A DNA stretch of 64,000 nucleotides, from assembly GCF_018873765.1 (NCBI RefSeq), contig NC_057922.1, positions 11,917,563-11,981,562 on the forward strand, read 5' to 3'. The stretch is from Telopea speciosissima. Its lineage: Eukaryota; Streptophyta; Magnoliopsida; Proteales; Proteaceae. This document shows, one piece after another, positions 33,305-45,431 of the stretch (positions within the stretch are counted from its first letter, which is position 1; the number at the start of each line of letters is the position of its first letter). The position numbers and the translations under genes were made by a program. The notes beneath the pieces were generated by a model. It saw nothing but the letters and a program-made list of their open reading frames with translations, ran no database searches and had not been told where the DNA came from.

Positions 33305-34432
33305 ATCATCATCATCTTCTTCCTCATATGTTTCATCACTGCTACTAGAAGATTCATCATCGCTGCTCTTGTTTTCTAAAAACTCTTCTTCTTCAAGAGT
33401 ATTTTGAGTAAGAATATGATTGTGAAAAAGAACACTTGCTACTACAATCATTGCTTACGTCTTAAAAGGATATTCTACCTGATTTTTTAATATCTTGAAT
33501 CGTGACTTTAACAGAGAAAAGACACGTTCAATTACATTGCGTAGCGAAGAATGACGCAAGTTAAACAATTCCTTTTTATCAGTTGGACGCATATTAGAGT
33601 TTCTCCACTCGTTTAGATGATACCGAACATTACGGTATGGCCTCAGGAACCCCCTCTGATTTGCAAACCCAGCATCAACAAGATAGTATTTACCTGGAGG
33701 GACCACCATCTTTGTTTCTCCATTTCTGCGAAGGGCTTCATATAATACTCTAGAATCTGATGTTGATCCTTCCCAACCAAATAATATGTAAGTAAACCTC
33801 GTGTCAAAATCACAGGCAGCTAATATATTCTGAGATATATTTCCCTTCTTATCGCAAAATGTTTTATGTTTATCTACTGAAACCCACGCTGGGACATGTG
33901 AACCATCAATAGCGCAAATGCAATCCTTGAAGAATGGGTAGAACCTACTACTACCTGATATTCGATCATGAATTCTTCTAGTTGGAGGCTTCAATAAAAT
34001 TGGAGCCAATTTAATTGTTGCACCCAGCACAATATTGAAGTATCAACTGACAGTCTCGCCTGAACGACCTAAATCATGTAGAACCTTACGGTTCTTAAGG
34101 TTGTGGCCAATTGTTTGTAAAAAAATTACCAGCTGCTCCTCCACTTGCACTGATCTGCTCTCTTGTAGAAGGCCCCTCTCTCGCATCATTTTACTTAAAT
34201 TAAAAAATGCTCTTCTGCTCATTCTTGTAATGTTTCGACATGTGGTGTCACATACCGCTATGATTCTTTGTGTCTCAACATAGCCACGGTTTCGCTCATC
34301 ACGATATGGTTGTCTAACCAAATACGTTCTTTTATAATACTCCGCCCTAGAACAGCAACAACAGTTGCTAATACAAGTATTTTTTTTCTTGCGCTTTTGG
34401 TAGGCCTCATCAGTCTCATGTACAGTTTCCAT
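33305..34432 (-). pseudogene. PIF/Harbinger transposase (HARBI1/ALP1-like), two nonsense mutations
   Basis: One continuous minus-strand frame starts at 34432 and is broken only by TGA at 34043-34045 and TAA at 33455-33457. The family normally has Arg (CGA) and Gln (CAA) there, so both fit single C-to-T changes. Seen: an N-terminal helical region with VCDTTCRNITRMSRRAFF, then the DDE nuclease core with CICAIDGSHVPA (first Asp), YYLVDAGFANQRGFL (second Asp) and RNVIERVFSLLKSRFKIL (Glu). The C-terminal tail is Ser/Glu/Asp-rich. All three catalytic acids are present. Known role: PIF/Harbinger transposases cut at TTA/TAA targets together with a Myb-like partner, which I do not see here. The coding end coincides with the outer edge of the right arm of the inverted duplication. 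Confidence 0.88.
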
Positions 34433-35687
34433 GTATATGTATATCTACAAATCAAAATGTAAAGACACTAGAACTCAGAACTAACACCCTAATATATTAA
34501 CAACCAAGAACACAACTGATTGTAAATGATTGCAACCGGTTTTTGATACGGTCAAATCAAGGCTTGTTGGACTTCCTCATGCAAAACTCACTGTTTGCAT
34601 TAGAACTCCTATTGGTGGATGTCCTTCATATTGGACTGGTTGGAGGATGATAAGAGAACAAAAATATGACACATTTATGACACATAAGAATCCAAAACCA
34701 TTCCCAATACGAGCATTGATAAATGATTAAATTCAGCTCAAGACAGCTGTCCCTCTAATGACTATTAAAAGGTAGGGATCAATCATGTAGAGAGCATTTT
34801 CTTTTGTGTGTGTGTGTGTGTTGGGGGGGGGGGGGAGTGTACATGTCGAAACTGGGAAGTCAAGCACCACATAATGGCAAGAATATACAACCATTCTAAA
34901 GAGTCTCACTCTGTCTCACAGTCCTCAAATTAAAGACAATGTTTTGATTTTCAAGGAGTCTGACCCTGTCTCATAGTCCTACATGTAGAGAGCATTTTCT
35001 TTTGTGAGAGATCTACAGCCCAACCCCAATCCCCATCCCTCCCCCATCAACCCGGTCAACTGCGTATCCATCCAGACTGATTCACAGGTAGTCGTTATGC
35101 AATCGAAGGTGTGGCTGCTTGTTCATGGAGTTCTCAGCCTACTTTACTTCATAGTCTTGCTGCTTCAGTTCATTTTATTGCTGTGGAAAATGGTGAGTGT
35201 TTGGAGAGAACTAAATAAGCTAGCTGGTTTTCTTGTTCCCTATTTTTTTTTTTCTAGTTTTTCTTTTCCATTTTTAGTGAAACAAAGCATAAGAGCATTC
35301 CTATTGCACTTCACTCGTTTTCTTTTCACCAATTTCTCCATTATCAACTTTCAATTGTTAGCAAACTTAGCATACCAGCTCCACAGAAAATGTAAAAGTA
35401 TAATATAAAACTTGTGGAGGCATATATCAATGAGGGGTCACACGTTTAAACAAAAGCTATTCTAGAACTTTTACTGAGGCCATGAAAAGCAACCAGCTGT
35501 TTAGTATATGCAATTAGATCTGGAATCTCTATGCTTCAATGTAAAGATAGGAGCTTGCACATGGGAAGGAAAAAAAAGGCTGCGTATGTTCTTCGAAATT
35601 TTGCTGCTACCCGAGTTCACAGACAAAGAAGTGGAATCTAATTTTTAAAAAATACTAAAACCTAGGAAAATATTTGAGAATAAGGAA
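34433..35687. other. 5' flank of PIF transposase, no gene found
   Basis: No Myb-like ORF or clear PIF termini were found. A (GT)n/G run lies at 34807-34837. A direct repeat around ATGTAGAGAGCATTTTCTTT occurs at 34786 and 34983. Frames at 34530-34730 and 35004-35408 have no recognised domain. Confidence 0.4.
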
Positions 35688-36143
35688 CGAATATGAGAAG
35701 AATAAAAAAAATAAATGCAGCAGAAGGAGAAGAAACAAAAAAAGAGAAAAATATCCAACAGAGAAGGGAAGGAAGATGAGAAGAATAAAAAAAAATGCAG
35801 GAAAAAAAAATCTGATACTGATTGATTGCAGCGAAGTTGAGTCGCTTCTCCTTCGTGTTCTTTCCAGGTGCAGCGAATAATTTTCTGCAAAATCTCTTTC
35901 ATTTTTTGTTCACCCCTTAAAATCTGATACTGATTTTCAAATACACTTCCGATATCTTTTCACCTTCAATTTTTGTTATTTAATTAAAATCATTCAGGGG
36001 TCCTATGATGGCATGAGATTCCAACAGAGAAGGGAACGAATATGAGAAGAATAAAAAAAATGCAGTAGAAGGAGAAGAAAAAAAAAAAAAAACTCAACCA
36101 ACAGAGAAGGGAAGGAAGATGAGAAGAATAAAAAAAAATGCAG
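35688..36143. repeat. two direct copies of a purine-rich ~115-bp unit
   Basis: A unit starting GAATATGAGAAGAATAAAAA and ending AAAAAATGCAGG occurs at about 35688-35802 and 36028-36143. The intervening DNA also repeats AAATCTGATACTGATT (about 35807 and 35921). Origin unknown. Confidence 0.55.
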
Positions 36144-36867
36144 GTAGGAGATGGGGGAGAGAAAGGGCTTCAGGGAGGAGTGCCAGCTTGCCATCAATGG
36201 AGCCAATGAGCAGACTAGGAGAAGAAAAAAAATAGAGAAGATGAAGCTGGAAGAATCTAGGGTTCACAAATGCCCATATGCAGAGGAAGCGAGAGATCAT
36301 CCCACACAGATTCAAAAGACCTATAAAAATTACCTGATATCTCTGATCGAACACCAGAAACTCTTCTTGCACGTTGATTCAGAATTTTCCACCTTCGTTC
36401 TCCTTCGTTCTCCTTCGATAGAACACCAGAAACCCTAAAAACAGAGAAAGCGAGACTGTGAGAGAGAGAGAGAGAGAAAGAGATAAATATTTGTGCAATG
36501 TAAGCCATGAACTCACCAGAGCAGTTCCCTCCTTTGTTGTCCTTCAACTTCTCCGAGCAGTTTGTCTCCCTCGTTTTCCTTCGTTCTTCTCCTTTCGGCC
36601 TTGTTCAATGATATGCCTCTGATTTCACGATTTTTTCTTGCATTTGAAGATATTAGCCGTTTTATATGATAGGGTTTAATCTCAAGATTCAGATATTTAG
36701 TGTAAAATGCTGCATCTTAGGATATAAATCAATTTTGCCAACCAAAGTGTCAAAAAAATCAAGATTCATGAGCCTGTAGATGTAACAACTACAGATGTAA
36801 GCAACCAAACACACTCTTACTTTTTTTGCAAATTCTGAATTTATGTGTGAAATGATAAAATTACTCT
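36144..36867. other. gene-free DNA
   Basis: AG-rich DNA with a (GA)n run at 36460-36477. TCCTTCGTTCTCCTTCG repeats near 36395-36420. No gene recognised. Confidence 0.35.
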
Positions 36868-37038
36868 GGATTGAGCTCCTCGCCCGCATGACACCGTGTG
36901 CAGCGCACATCGTGTGGCTGGGGAGGCCTTGATCCACATGCCAATTCACCAGGATGTATGCGGCCGTGTGGATTGGAGCTCCCTAGTCGCACGATGTGCA
37001 CCACACGCCGTACGATGCATTGGAGATGAGCCGAATCC
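36868..37038. mobile_element. hairpin MITE, 9-bp target duplication
   Basis: Ends GGATTGAGCTCC and GGAGATGAGCCGAATCC; perfect duplication AATTACTCT at 36859-36867 and 37039-37047. GC-rich interior with imperfect inverted arms. Confidence 0.75.
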
Positions 37039-37521
37039 AATTACTCTTGCATTAAATATCTTTCGATCGAGAACATTTAAGTGTTCTATGAGCAAGCAAC
37101 ATAGGGGAGTGCACCAATGAGATGTGGCAAAACAGTTTCATACTTAAAAAGGTCGGTGAAGTTATTTGTGAGAGAGAGAGAGAGAGAGGATGCTAGTGTA
37201 CCTAGGTTCCCAATGGGTGCTTCAACTGTGGGTCCATTTATTATCCAGTTATGGATTTGAATCTGCATTTGCTGTTGGTGGTTATTGATCTTGCTCTCTA
37301 GTTCGAAAAAACTTACAATTCTCTAGTGGATCTGACCAACCAAGGAACGTAGTTTTGCAGGTGTATTGTATTCCACCTCTTGCCTTTTGTCTTAACAAAG
37401 CCTTGTTAACAAGCATTACCTATTAGCTATTGCCGCATCAAGCGAAAGTGGAGAGCTGAGCTAAATCGAGCTGCTTTGTAAGCAAAAGGGTTGCGCTTGC
37501 GAAGATGTACAGACTTATTAG

Positions 37522-37625
37522 AAGTTTGAACATAAGATCAAGGTCTTCAAATCTGATTTAGGAGGTGAATATGTCTCTATTGAGTTAGTTCAATTAACAA
37601 TGAAAAAAGTGAGACACTCAAAGTG
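37522..37625 (+). pseudogene. copia integrase-core fragment
   Basis: The frame KFEHKIKVFKSDLGGEYVS matches the Ty1/copia integrase segment around the second catalytic Asp (usual pattern xxxLRSDxGGEYxS). It ends at a stop within about 35 codons. It is an isolated remnant. Confidence 0.6.
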
Positions 37626-39853
37626 AAGAACGAAAAATAGAATAGAGGAAATGATTTATCTATAAAGTACTTAGCCTACTTGTCTTCGAGGTAGCAAAAC
37701 ATCGGATTTATTATCTCATGTTTGCTTTTCGTGAAAAAGTACCAATTGAAGTGGAGGGTTTCTTTAAAAGAACAAGGAGTGGGGTCAACAACGACACAAT
37801 TTCAAGACCGAAATGAGGGGTTTTGTTACATAGTGGTTGAAACAAGATGGCCAAAGTCTTCCTACTTCTCCACTGTTCCGATCAAATCCAAAAAATGTTA
37901 AATCAATCAAAAGTCAGTGGACCTGAATTGATTCATGACTATATAAACTATTCTAATATATTGGTTCAATGCAGAAATCAAAATCCTTACATTTTTTTCT
38001 TAATGATCGTTCTCAAATAGATCCCCATTCCAAGACGCGTTTGAAATTTCAAATACAAGATTCCAACCCAAGAGCTAAAGTTTTTTATGTTTTTCTTTGA
38101 TAAAGAAAATATATAAGAGCTAAAGTTTCAACAACCATGCAAAATATTCGTTTAATTTGGTTAGGTCTAATTGAATTCTTAGGAGGAAAAGAAGAATATT
38201 TAGCTGGAACACACAAGGGTCCTCTCTTTTGTCAACACATTAGCTTATTATAGTCCTCCTCCCTCCTCTACTGCCTTAGGCTTTTCTGCAGAATCTATAG
38301 GACTCTACCTGCCATTGATGTGGATTTGAGAACTGACAAAGATACCAACCCCCATGCTTCAACTTGCCATGTTGCTTCATTATAATTAGGATCAAAACAT
38401 GTATTACTTTTTATTAGGTTTTAAGTCTAACTAAACTGATTGACCATGAATCTGGGATTCTTGTCCTTCAACCATTACTTCTGGTTCTTGGCAGAATTAT
38501 GGGGTTGAAGGAAGGGGTGGGAGGGATTATATCCCAATTATTAAGAGTGTAATTACGTGATTGAATTAATATCACTTTTAACTATGTTAATGTGATCGAC
38601 ATGGTTAGCTAGGGCACATGTGATATGATCATCATTTTTTCAAGTTAACAACTACCTTAAAATAGTAAAGCTGAAATTAAGGCGCATAATGCGGATTTCG
38701 GATACCATACTAAATTATAAACATTAGTTTAAGTAACAAACTAAAACAATATTAAGGGTAAACTAATAAAAGAGTGTATCCTTTTATAAGGTGCTTATAA
38801 AAGACAATTAGAAGGTGTGTTTTTAAGTTCTTTTCTAATCAGAATTAAGAAAGCTCTAATCATTGGAAAAGACAAGAAGAAGAAACTAATAGGAACAAAT
38901 GAAGAATGGTTAAAGATACACTTGGTTTTGGGGTTTTGTTGGCTTAATTTAGGCAGGATTTTGTTTGGTGGGAAAGGAAATTTGAAGGCACATGGTTTTG
39001 GGGTCCAGTGCTGCTGGTTTTGCTGTTTTAAACTTTTAAAGCTTAAACAAGAAAAAGTTTTATCTTTATAGTACTTTTTCTACTTTAGAGTCTTGACTCT
39101 TGAAGAGACATTGTACGTACGTGAGTTCTCATCAAGTAGTACAATTAGCTCTCCTCAAAAACTAAATCCGTGGAGATTTCTTGTCTGGGCCAATGAGAGT
39201 ACGAGTCGAAGCATCAACAGGGGCGGGATATCCACTTTTCATTGAGGTGGAGTGATCATTTGACCCGTCCATGTGTCTGAGTGTAAGAGCCACGCTCTTG
39301 AATAAAGTTCTTTTTTCCAAACTATATATCTTCAAAGGGGATGTGTCTTTGTAGGAGAGTATGCACGGAAACATCAAGTAAGCAGTCATTTATGCCTTTC
39401 ATGAGGTTGGAATGATCATTTCGCCCCTTTCTGTGTCCGGGCATGGACAGTACAATACCCCACAGGAAACAAACACAACTAGATAAGAGTTTTACAATGG
39501 GATCCATCTCTTTTTACTTCTCGGAACAAAACGATCTTAATAAGGGAGAAATCATGGCGATGAGTCAGGTCAAGTTGTGTTTGGTAGGCTGAATTGGGCA
39601 GAGAAGATTTGTAATACACGATGGGTTGGAATAAATGCTAATCCAAGCAAAGGTTAAGACAAACTAACCGGTCATCAAAAGGTTGATTATCTTTTCTTTT
39701 TTTTTTTTCTAGAAACATAAAATAAGCATTAATTAACTGGGAAAAGAAGGTTGTATGGTCATGTGGAGCCTATGCCAAGGCACAGGAATATGTGAAATTA
39801 CCGTCCTATTTTTCATGAAATTAAAAATCTCATCCATGTTGATGCTCTTGCGC
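37626..39853. other. gene-free DNA
   Basis: No gene found. Near 39170-39440 there are two diverged copies of a phrase like GTGATCATTT..CCATGTGTC, also seen in the MITE at 50931, suggesting old MITE debris. Confidence 0.35.
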
Positions 39854-40404
39854 TAAGGGTGTCAAAAGCAAATCGTATCAAGTCATTTACATTGAAACCG
39901 TGAAATCATTTAATAAATGATTCGGTTTTGGTTTGAAAATTGAAACGTTTAGTTAAACAGTTTAAGTCGACAAAAAATCATTTAAAGCCACTTAATATAT
40001 ATATATATATATAGCAAGTGAAGTCATTCATGATTAGAATAATCAGTTATGGTAAGAACAAACAAATCCCACTAGAAATTAAGACATTCAAACTTTTCCC
40101 CAAACTTTTTACATAAAAAAAAAAAGAAAGAACTATAACATTACAAAAAGAGAATATACAACAATAATCAATTCAATTCAATACTAAATTACATCTATTT
40201 CAATAAAAAATTAAAAGAGAAAGAAACCGTTTGAATAAAAAATTAAAAACCTAATAAAACCATTACCAAAAAAAAAACAAAAACAAAAAACAAAACAATG
40301 AAACTATTTATTAAGTGGCATTTGGTTTTGGTTTTATTTCAAAAAATATTTTATTGAATTGAACTGAGCCGTTTACACCGAAACCAAACCGTTTAACACA
40401 TTTA
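39854..40404. mobile_element. degenerate hAT-like element
   Basis: Left end TAAGGGTGTCAAAAG matches the end of the element at 8276; right end TTAACACATTTA is a decayed complement. The interior has the same TTCGGTTTTGGTTT class of repeats. Flanks TCTTGCGC and TTCTACGC are a poor 8-bp match. Confidence 0.5.
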
Positions 40405-40835
40405 TTCTACGCACATTCTCATTAGCCCCTGTGTTGAATAGGGGTATGCGACCAAGTAGCGATCTCTTGCCCTTAATTAAATAGATCAGTTTCTAAATCT
40501 ACAATTAACATCTCCCTATGCTAATTGTTGTGGCATTGTTTACAAGCCTGTGAGCTACCTCCACACAGGCTCCATCGGCTTCCATCATATTTACATAACC
40601 AAATTGATTTATTAAAATAGAAATATCCCATCAAATAGAGATAAGTTCCCATGGTCAACTTTTGATCTTGGATGCATGGATGGAAATATTGATACAGCGT
40701 ATAAACCAAGTTTTGACTCGGTCAAACAGTCAATTTAGACACATGGGTCAACCGATTTTACTTTGACTTGTGGAGGAGACTTGAAAAAGGAGATTAATTG
40801 TATAGAGAGGGAAAAGACGTGAGGACATGAAATGA

Positions 40836-41014
40836 GGATCTTTATCACCTCCAGTTTGCTGACCGGCCCAGTTCCTCAGTTCCTCTAACAAAGGGGGGTT
40901 AAAATGACCTCTCTACCCATGCCCAAATACCCTGCCCGGGTGGGATCCACCATCCCCCTATTAGAGGAACTGGGGAACTGAGCCGGTCAGCAAACTGGAG
41001 GTGATATTTTTCCC
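40836..41014. mobile_element. hairpin MITE, 9-bp target duplication
   Basis: Ends GGATCTTTATCACCTCCAG and its complement CTGGAGGTGATATTTTTCCC extend into arms with TTTGCTGACCGG. Perfect duplication ATGAAATGA at 40827-40835 and 41015-41023. Confidence 0.85.
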
Positions 41015-41310
41015 ATGAAATGATCGCTCCGCCTTCATGGAAACATGGAAAGATGGATATTTCGTCCATTGTGATGCTTGTGTGTATACTCTCATTAGCT
41101 CCACGCTGGTGCAAGGGCCACATGACTAGCTAGTGTTCTCATGGTCAAAGAAAGACACATTGGATTTTAATAGGATTAATTAATGGCAATGTTTTAGAAG
41201 GTATATAATATTTCCTTGACCCTGAATTAAACGAGTCTTCAGAAAGTCCAAGGATTGCGTTCAATGACTGGGTTGATTTTTGACCAAAGGAGACACACCA
41301 CAATAGATCC

Positions 41311-41551
41311 GGGATTAAAATCCTCTGCAATGCGGGTATCTTATGGTGCATTGCAGTGCGAGCCTGAGAGCTCAACATGTGGAAGAAGCTTCATCCAACG
41401 TTGTGAGCTCAATGCAATGCAGTTTTTTTTTTTTTTTTTTTCTTTCTTCTTGAGCTCAGCACCGTTGGATGTCACAACTTCCACGTATCAAGCTCTCAGG
41501 CCCACACTACAGTGCACCGCAAGATTAGGGCACTGCATAGGATTTTTTTCC
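41311..41551. mobile_element. hairpin MITE with interior T tract
   Basis: Ends GGGATTAAAATCCTCTGCA and its imperfect complement TGCATAGGATTTTTTTCC; arms include CCTGAGAGCTCAA and its complement. Flanks ATAGATCC and ATAGACCC are near-identical. A T tract lies at 41422-41441. Confidence 0.65.
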
Positions 41552-41744
41552 ATAGACCCCCACCCCCCTCAACCAAGAATTGGATGAGCCAGTAGAGCTA
41601 ATTAACCCATGAACTAGCATCATGGGTTATCTTTCACATGACAAACTAATCGGTCCGGTTTAGCCATAAATAACCATCCAAATGGTCAAAACAAACCATA
41701 AACTAATTTTAGGTTTAGTAATAAGGGTTCGGGTTGAGGAGTGA

Positions 41745-41968
41745 GGACCAGAGTTTTAGTAATCGGTATCGGTCTCGATCGATACCAATCCAAATCGGCC
41801 CATATCAGTCTGGTTAGATAGACTTACCCCTGTTTTCTTCAAAAAAATCAATTTTTTTAACATTTTTACCCTTGATCTGTATCGAACCACCGATACGGAA
41901 TCAATTAAGAATTAACCGATACTGATACAGATTGGCTAATCCAATACCGATTCCTCAAACCATGGTGA
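41745..41968. repeat. dispersed ATCGGTATCGG repeat, copy 1
   Basis: Starts TTTTAGTAATCGGTATCGG and ends near CCTCAAACCATGG, rich in CGATACC/GGTATCG. Other copies are at 43638-43815 and 54111-54368. Probably a decayed non-autonomous element. Confidence 0.5.
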
Positions 41969-42247
41969 GGGCTGACACATAAGGATTTGGTCTTGGGAGA
42001 AACTAGTACGTAAAGATGGGTTAAATACAGGCTGTATTGTATTGATTTTATTTTGCTGGTTAGTGAGGAACAACCAAAGACAATTGGTTTTAGTCATGAC
42101 TAAGGGGGGAGTTTCCTACGAGGACAGTTTAAGAAGGAATCGAGGGTATAAAAATGATATCATTCATGTGGGGTTCATATGGTCAAAATGAAAGAGAGTG
42201 TGCCAATTAAGGTCCCATTATTTTTATGTGAGAAAAGTATAAAAGTT

Positions 42248-42386
42248 GGATGGGGCTCCTCTGTGGCGCAGTAGGGTATCCAACACACATTTGACGATTG
42301 GGAGCACCTTGGGCTGCACATGCGTGTGCTCTCAATCGTCGAACGTGCGTTGTACATCCTATTGTGCCAGAGAGGATTCGAGTCTT
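42248..42386. mobile_element. hairpin MITE
   Basis: Ends GGATGGGGCTCCTCTGTGGC and a complementary CAGAGAGGATTCGAGTC; arms carry GACGATTG and its complement. Flanking TAAAAGTT on both sides (42240-42247, 42387-42394). Confidence 0.65.
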
Positions 42387-42394
42387 TAAAAGTT

Positions 42395-43637
42395 TTCTTT
42401 GAGAGAGTGTACTGCCCCACACCCAGACATAGAAGAGGGCAAAATGATTGCCCCACCTCTATAAAAGATGGAAATCATATTCCCATGATTTCAATGTGCT
42501 TTCACTGGCCCCCTGAACGGGTAGAGGCCATGCTCTCCGACGGACCGATAAATTTTTTTTTGGGTAATATCCTAAATAATAACACTAGGGTTTTTGGGTT
42601 TGTTGAGAGTTGGACTTTTTCCAACTCTTCTTACTAGTTATTACTCTGAATTTTTTGTCGCACAAATTTTAAAAAAGGTGACCATATATGTCTTTCAACT
42701 TGCCTCTCCCCCTTACTTTCCTTCCCAACTTCTTGTGGTTATAAATGCCAATCCAAATCTATCTTTTGTGTGATTGGATTCTTACATTACAGTACATATG
42801 AACTGAAACTGCCACCATCATTGAAGGGGTTTCGTGCAAGGGTGGGGGCATTATAATTAAACATTCTACGTTTAGTTGAAAGAGAAATTATAAGAAAGTG
42901 AAAGTGAAAATTTTCAAATCTAACAAGAAAATTTTGTAATCATTACTCAATATAATTGTAGAAATTATATAAAATTTTTATCATATTTAGTAATGATTTT
43001 TTTAATGTAATTTTTATTTTATTTTTTAAATCTAAAAAATTCATATTCAAAGTAAAATGAAATTAATAACCAAAGAATGATTTGAAATTAATAACATAAT
43101 CATATAGAATACATAATAAATTAAATTTGAAATTTTCACTTTCAATCTCTTCAGTTCCCTTGCAATCAAAGGGAGTCATAGTTATATTTCCTTACATATG
43201 GTATGTGGGAAAGATTTAACAAAAAAAAAAAAAAAAAAAAAAAACATGATTTCTAAGTGAAAAGGGTAATAGTGTTAGTAGCTTGTGACTACATGGATTC
43301 TTGAATGGCCAATATGACGAGGCTATTCCATCATTATAATGGCCATCATATCAAGCCTTGACACCCAACAATCAAGAACTGTGCTCATCATTGGACTTTT
43401 TTTTTTAAACACTCAAAATTATCATTTCCCTCTCATACAAGAAGGAATCAATCCCTCAATTCACACCAGACAAGAACTTGTAATTTAAAAAGAAGTTTCA
43501 TTGAAAGGCTCTCTGCGTGTGAGAGAGAGAGATTCCAAACTATTCAGAATTCAAATTCCAAAGAGAACAATCCAAACATTAAAATCACTTAAATAATTGA
43601 TATTTTCATAGCAGTGTTCTCTCCTTAGTCCTCACTA
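42395..43637. other. gene-free AT-rich DNA
   Basis: No gene found. An A tract of about 24 lies at 43220-43244. Frame 42320-42637 covers the MITE end and is not a gene. Confidence 0.4.
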
Positions 43638-43815
43638 TGGTTTAAACAGTTTCGTCGGCCCGGATTTGTATTGATATTGATATCAGTTTGGCCTATTGAT
43701 GGATCGATACGGATAAAGGTAAAAGTGTTAAAAAAAAAAAAAAATCAATTTTTAAAAAAAACACATGATCGATCCGGTCCAATCTCCGATACCGATTAGT
43801 AGAACCCTGATCCTC
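43638..43815. repeat. dispersed ATCGGTATCGG repeat, copy 2
   Basis: Same class as 41745: CTATGGTTTAAACAG left edge, GGATCGATACGGATAAAGG, then an A tract and CTCCGATACCGATTAG right edge. Confidence 0.45.
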
Positions 43816-43955
43816 ACCCATCTAATCAGATTAAGTTGGTTTGGCTCTTCTCTGATGTTTCCTTTGAACAACGATCTCCAGTCCAAACAATGGAATTTTG
43901 ACACATGACCATATTCCATATTGACAGATACGATTACAATTTTATATGTAATGAT

Positions 43956-44854
43956 TGTTAGATTTAAAATATATTTAATATATATTTTATTTTATTTTTT
44001 AAGTTTCAAAAGGTTTTGATTGCTTTGTTATGGTGTGGGACCCATGTGATTAAGGAATAATTGTTGAATTCCAAAGGTTGTAACATCTTATGGGTACCCT
44101 AAAGTCTATTCATGGTCACTATCATGAATAGGAAAGTGGGTCAAGGATATTGAATTGGATTAATTTCTCAATTCATGATCATAGGCATGTCTTTATCTTT
44201 ATGGGGTTTTAAGGCCTTTTATAGTCTTTAGTGGAGAATGAATGGATTTTAAGGCCTTTCATGATCCATAGTGGGAGAATGACTATGAATTAAGAATTGA
44301 TTTCTAATTCATGTCCATAAATTTCATTCTTCAATTAAATTGGTCATAAGTGGGTGGTTATTCTTGAGAATTTCAAAGATGTACAAGGATTGATTTTAGA
44401 CCTATATAAACCCAACCAAATGCATTGCGAAATACATTTATTGATATATATCCATGCCCATACTTTGTAGCAACAAAAGCCTTATTTCTCTTTCCCTATT
44501 TTTTTCTAAGTGTGTTAGAGGTTTGTTATGCTGAAGCTCTTGGCTCCTTCAAAGGACTAGAAGAACTACTTCATCTTCTAGTTGGAGATTGTTTTATCTT
44601 GAGATAGTGGTGCAAAACAATCCTAGGCAGTAGGAGACATCAATTATCTTAAAGGCAGCACCATAAGTATGACTTAACCTCAAGCCTTTTCAAGTTATTA
44701 CGGGCGTGACTCTACATCAAACTCAAGTTTTGATCATCTCATTTCAGCCAAAGGTCAAGATTACTATAACCCAGTTTCTACTGTTAAAGCTATTGCATTA
44801 CAATTTATGTTGTTTCAATTTGTTTATAAGAAATTGTAATACAATTACCCAACA
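43956..44854 (+). mobile_element. solo LTR with 5-bp target duplication
   Basis: An 899-bp unit starts TGTTAGATTT and ends ACCCAACA, flanked by ATGAT at 43951-43955 and 44855-44859. A TATATAAA box lies at 44403-44410. TG...CA ends, a 5-bp duplication, and no internal retroelement DNA on either side mean LTR-LTR recombination has removed the body. The class (copia or gypsy) cannot be told. Confidence 0.8.
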
Positions 44855-45232
44855 ATGATAATCAACATAAACACCAGTGTGTGTTGAAATAACCGTCTCA
44901 AGTCTCAAACGAATCCTAACGGATCCATGGTCAAAGATCCTCCCCAGCAATTCCTTAAGTTCAATTCGTTACTTGAACTGAACATTGAACATTGCCCTCG
45001 AACACAATAAGAGACTAAAGAGGACACCTTTGAGGCTTTGACGGCCACAGAACTCTCACTTTGTTTAATCAACTTTTGATCCAATCCTTAAAAAATGAAT
45101 CTGATTACGTGTCACTCTTTCCTTTATTTAACTGGAGATCACTGTCCAAAACAAAAACAGGAGGGAACCGGACCCTTTGATCAGTCTATGTAATCATCTG
45201 TTATTAAAAGGTCCAAATTAATCACAACCTTT

Positions 45233-45239
45233 TATAAAG
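45233..45239 (+). promoter_or_regulatory. possible TATA box of the DUF868 gene
   Basis: TATAAAG about 195 bp upstream of the ATG, followed by a CT-rich stretch (45355-45400) typical of plant 5' leaders. Confidence 0.35.
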
Positions 45240-45431
45240 TTAGTTAATAATAATAGAAAGAAAAAAAAAAAATCTTTTCAATCCAAAAATTCCAACTCAA
45301 CTCTTACTGTCTCCGCTCCTTCGTCCCAACCACGGAGTGACCTCATAGGCTACGTTTTCCTTCTTTCTTCTTCTTCTTATACCCAAACCTTCTCCTTCAA
45401 AAACCCTAAACCACGCGATTACAAAAATAAG

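Noticed and set aside
35004-35408. 134-codon ORF with hydrophobic stretches
   Set aside because: No family resemblance, T-tract-driven Phe/Leu runs, no splice or promoter context.
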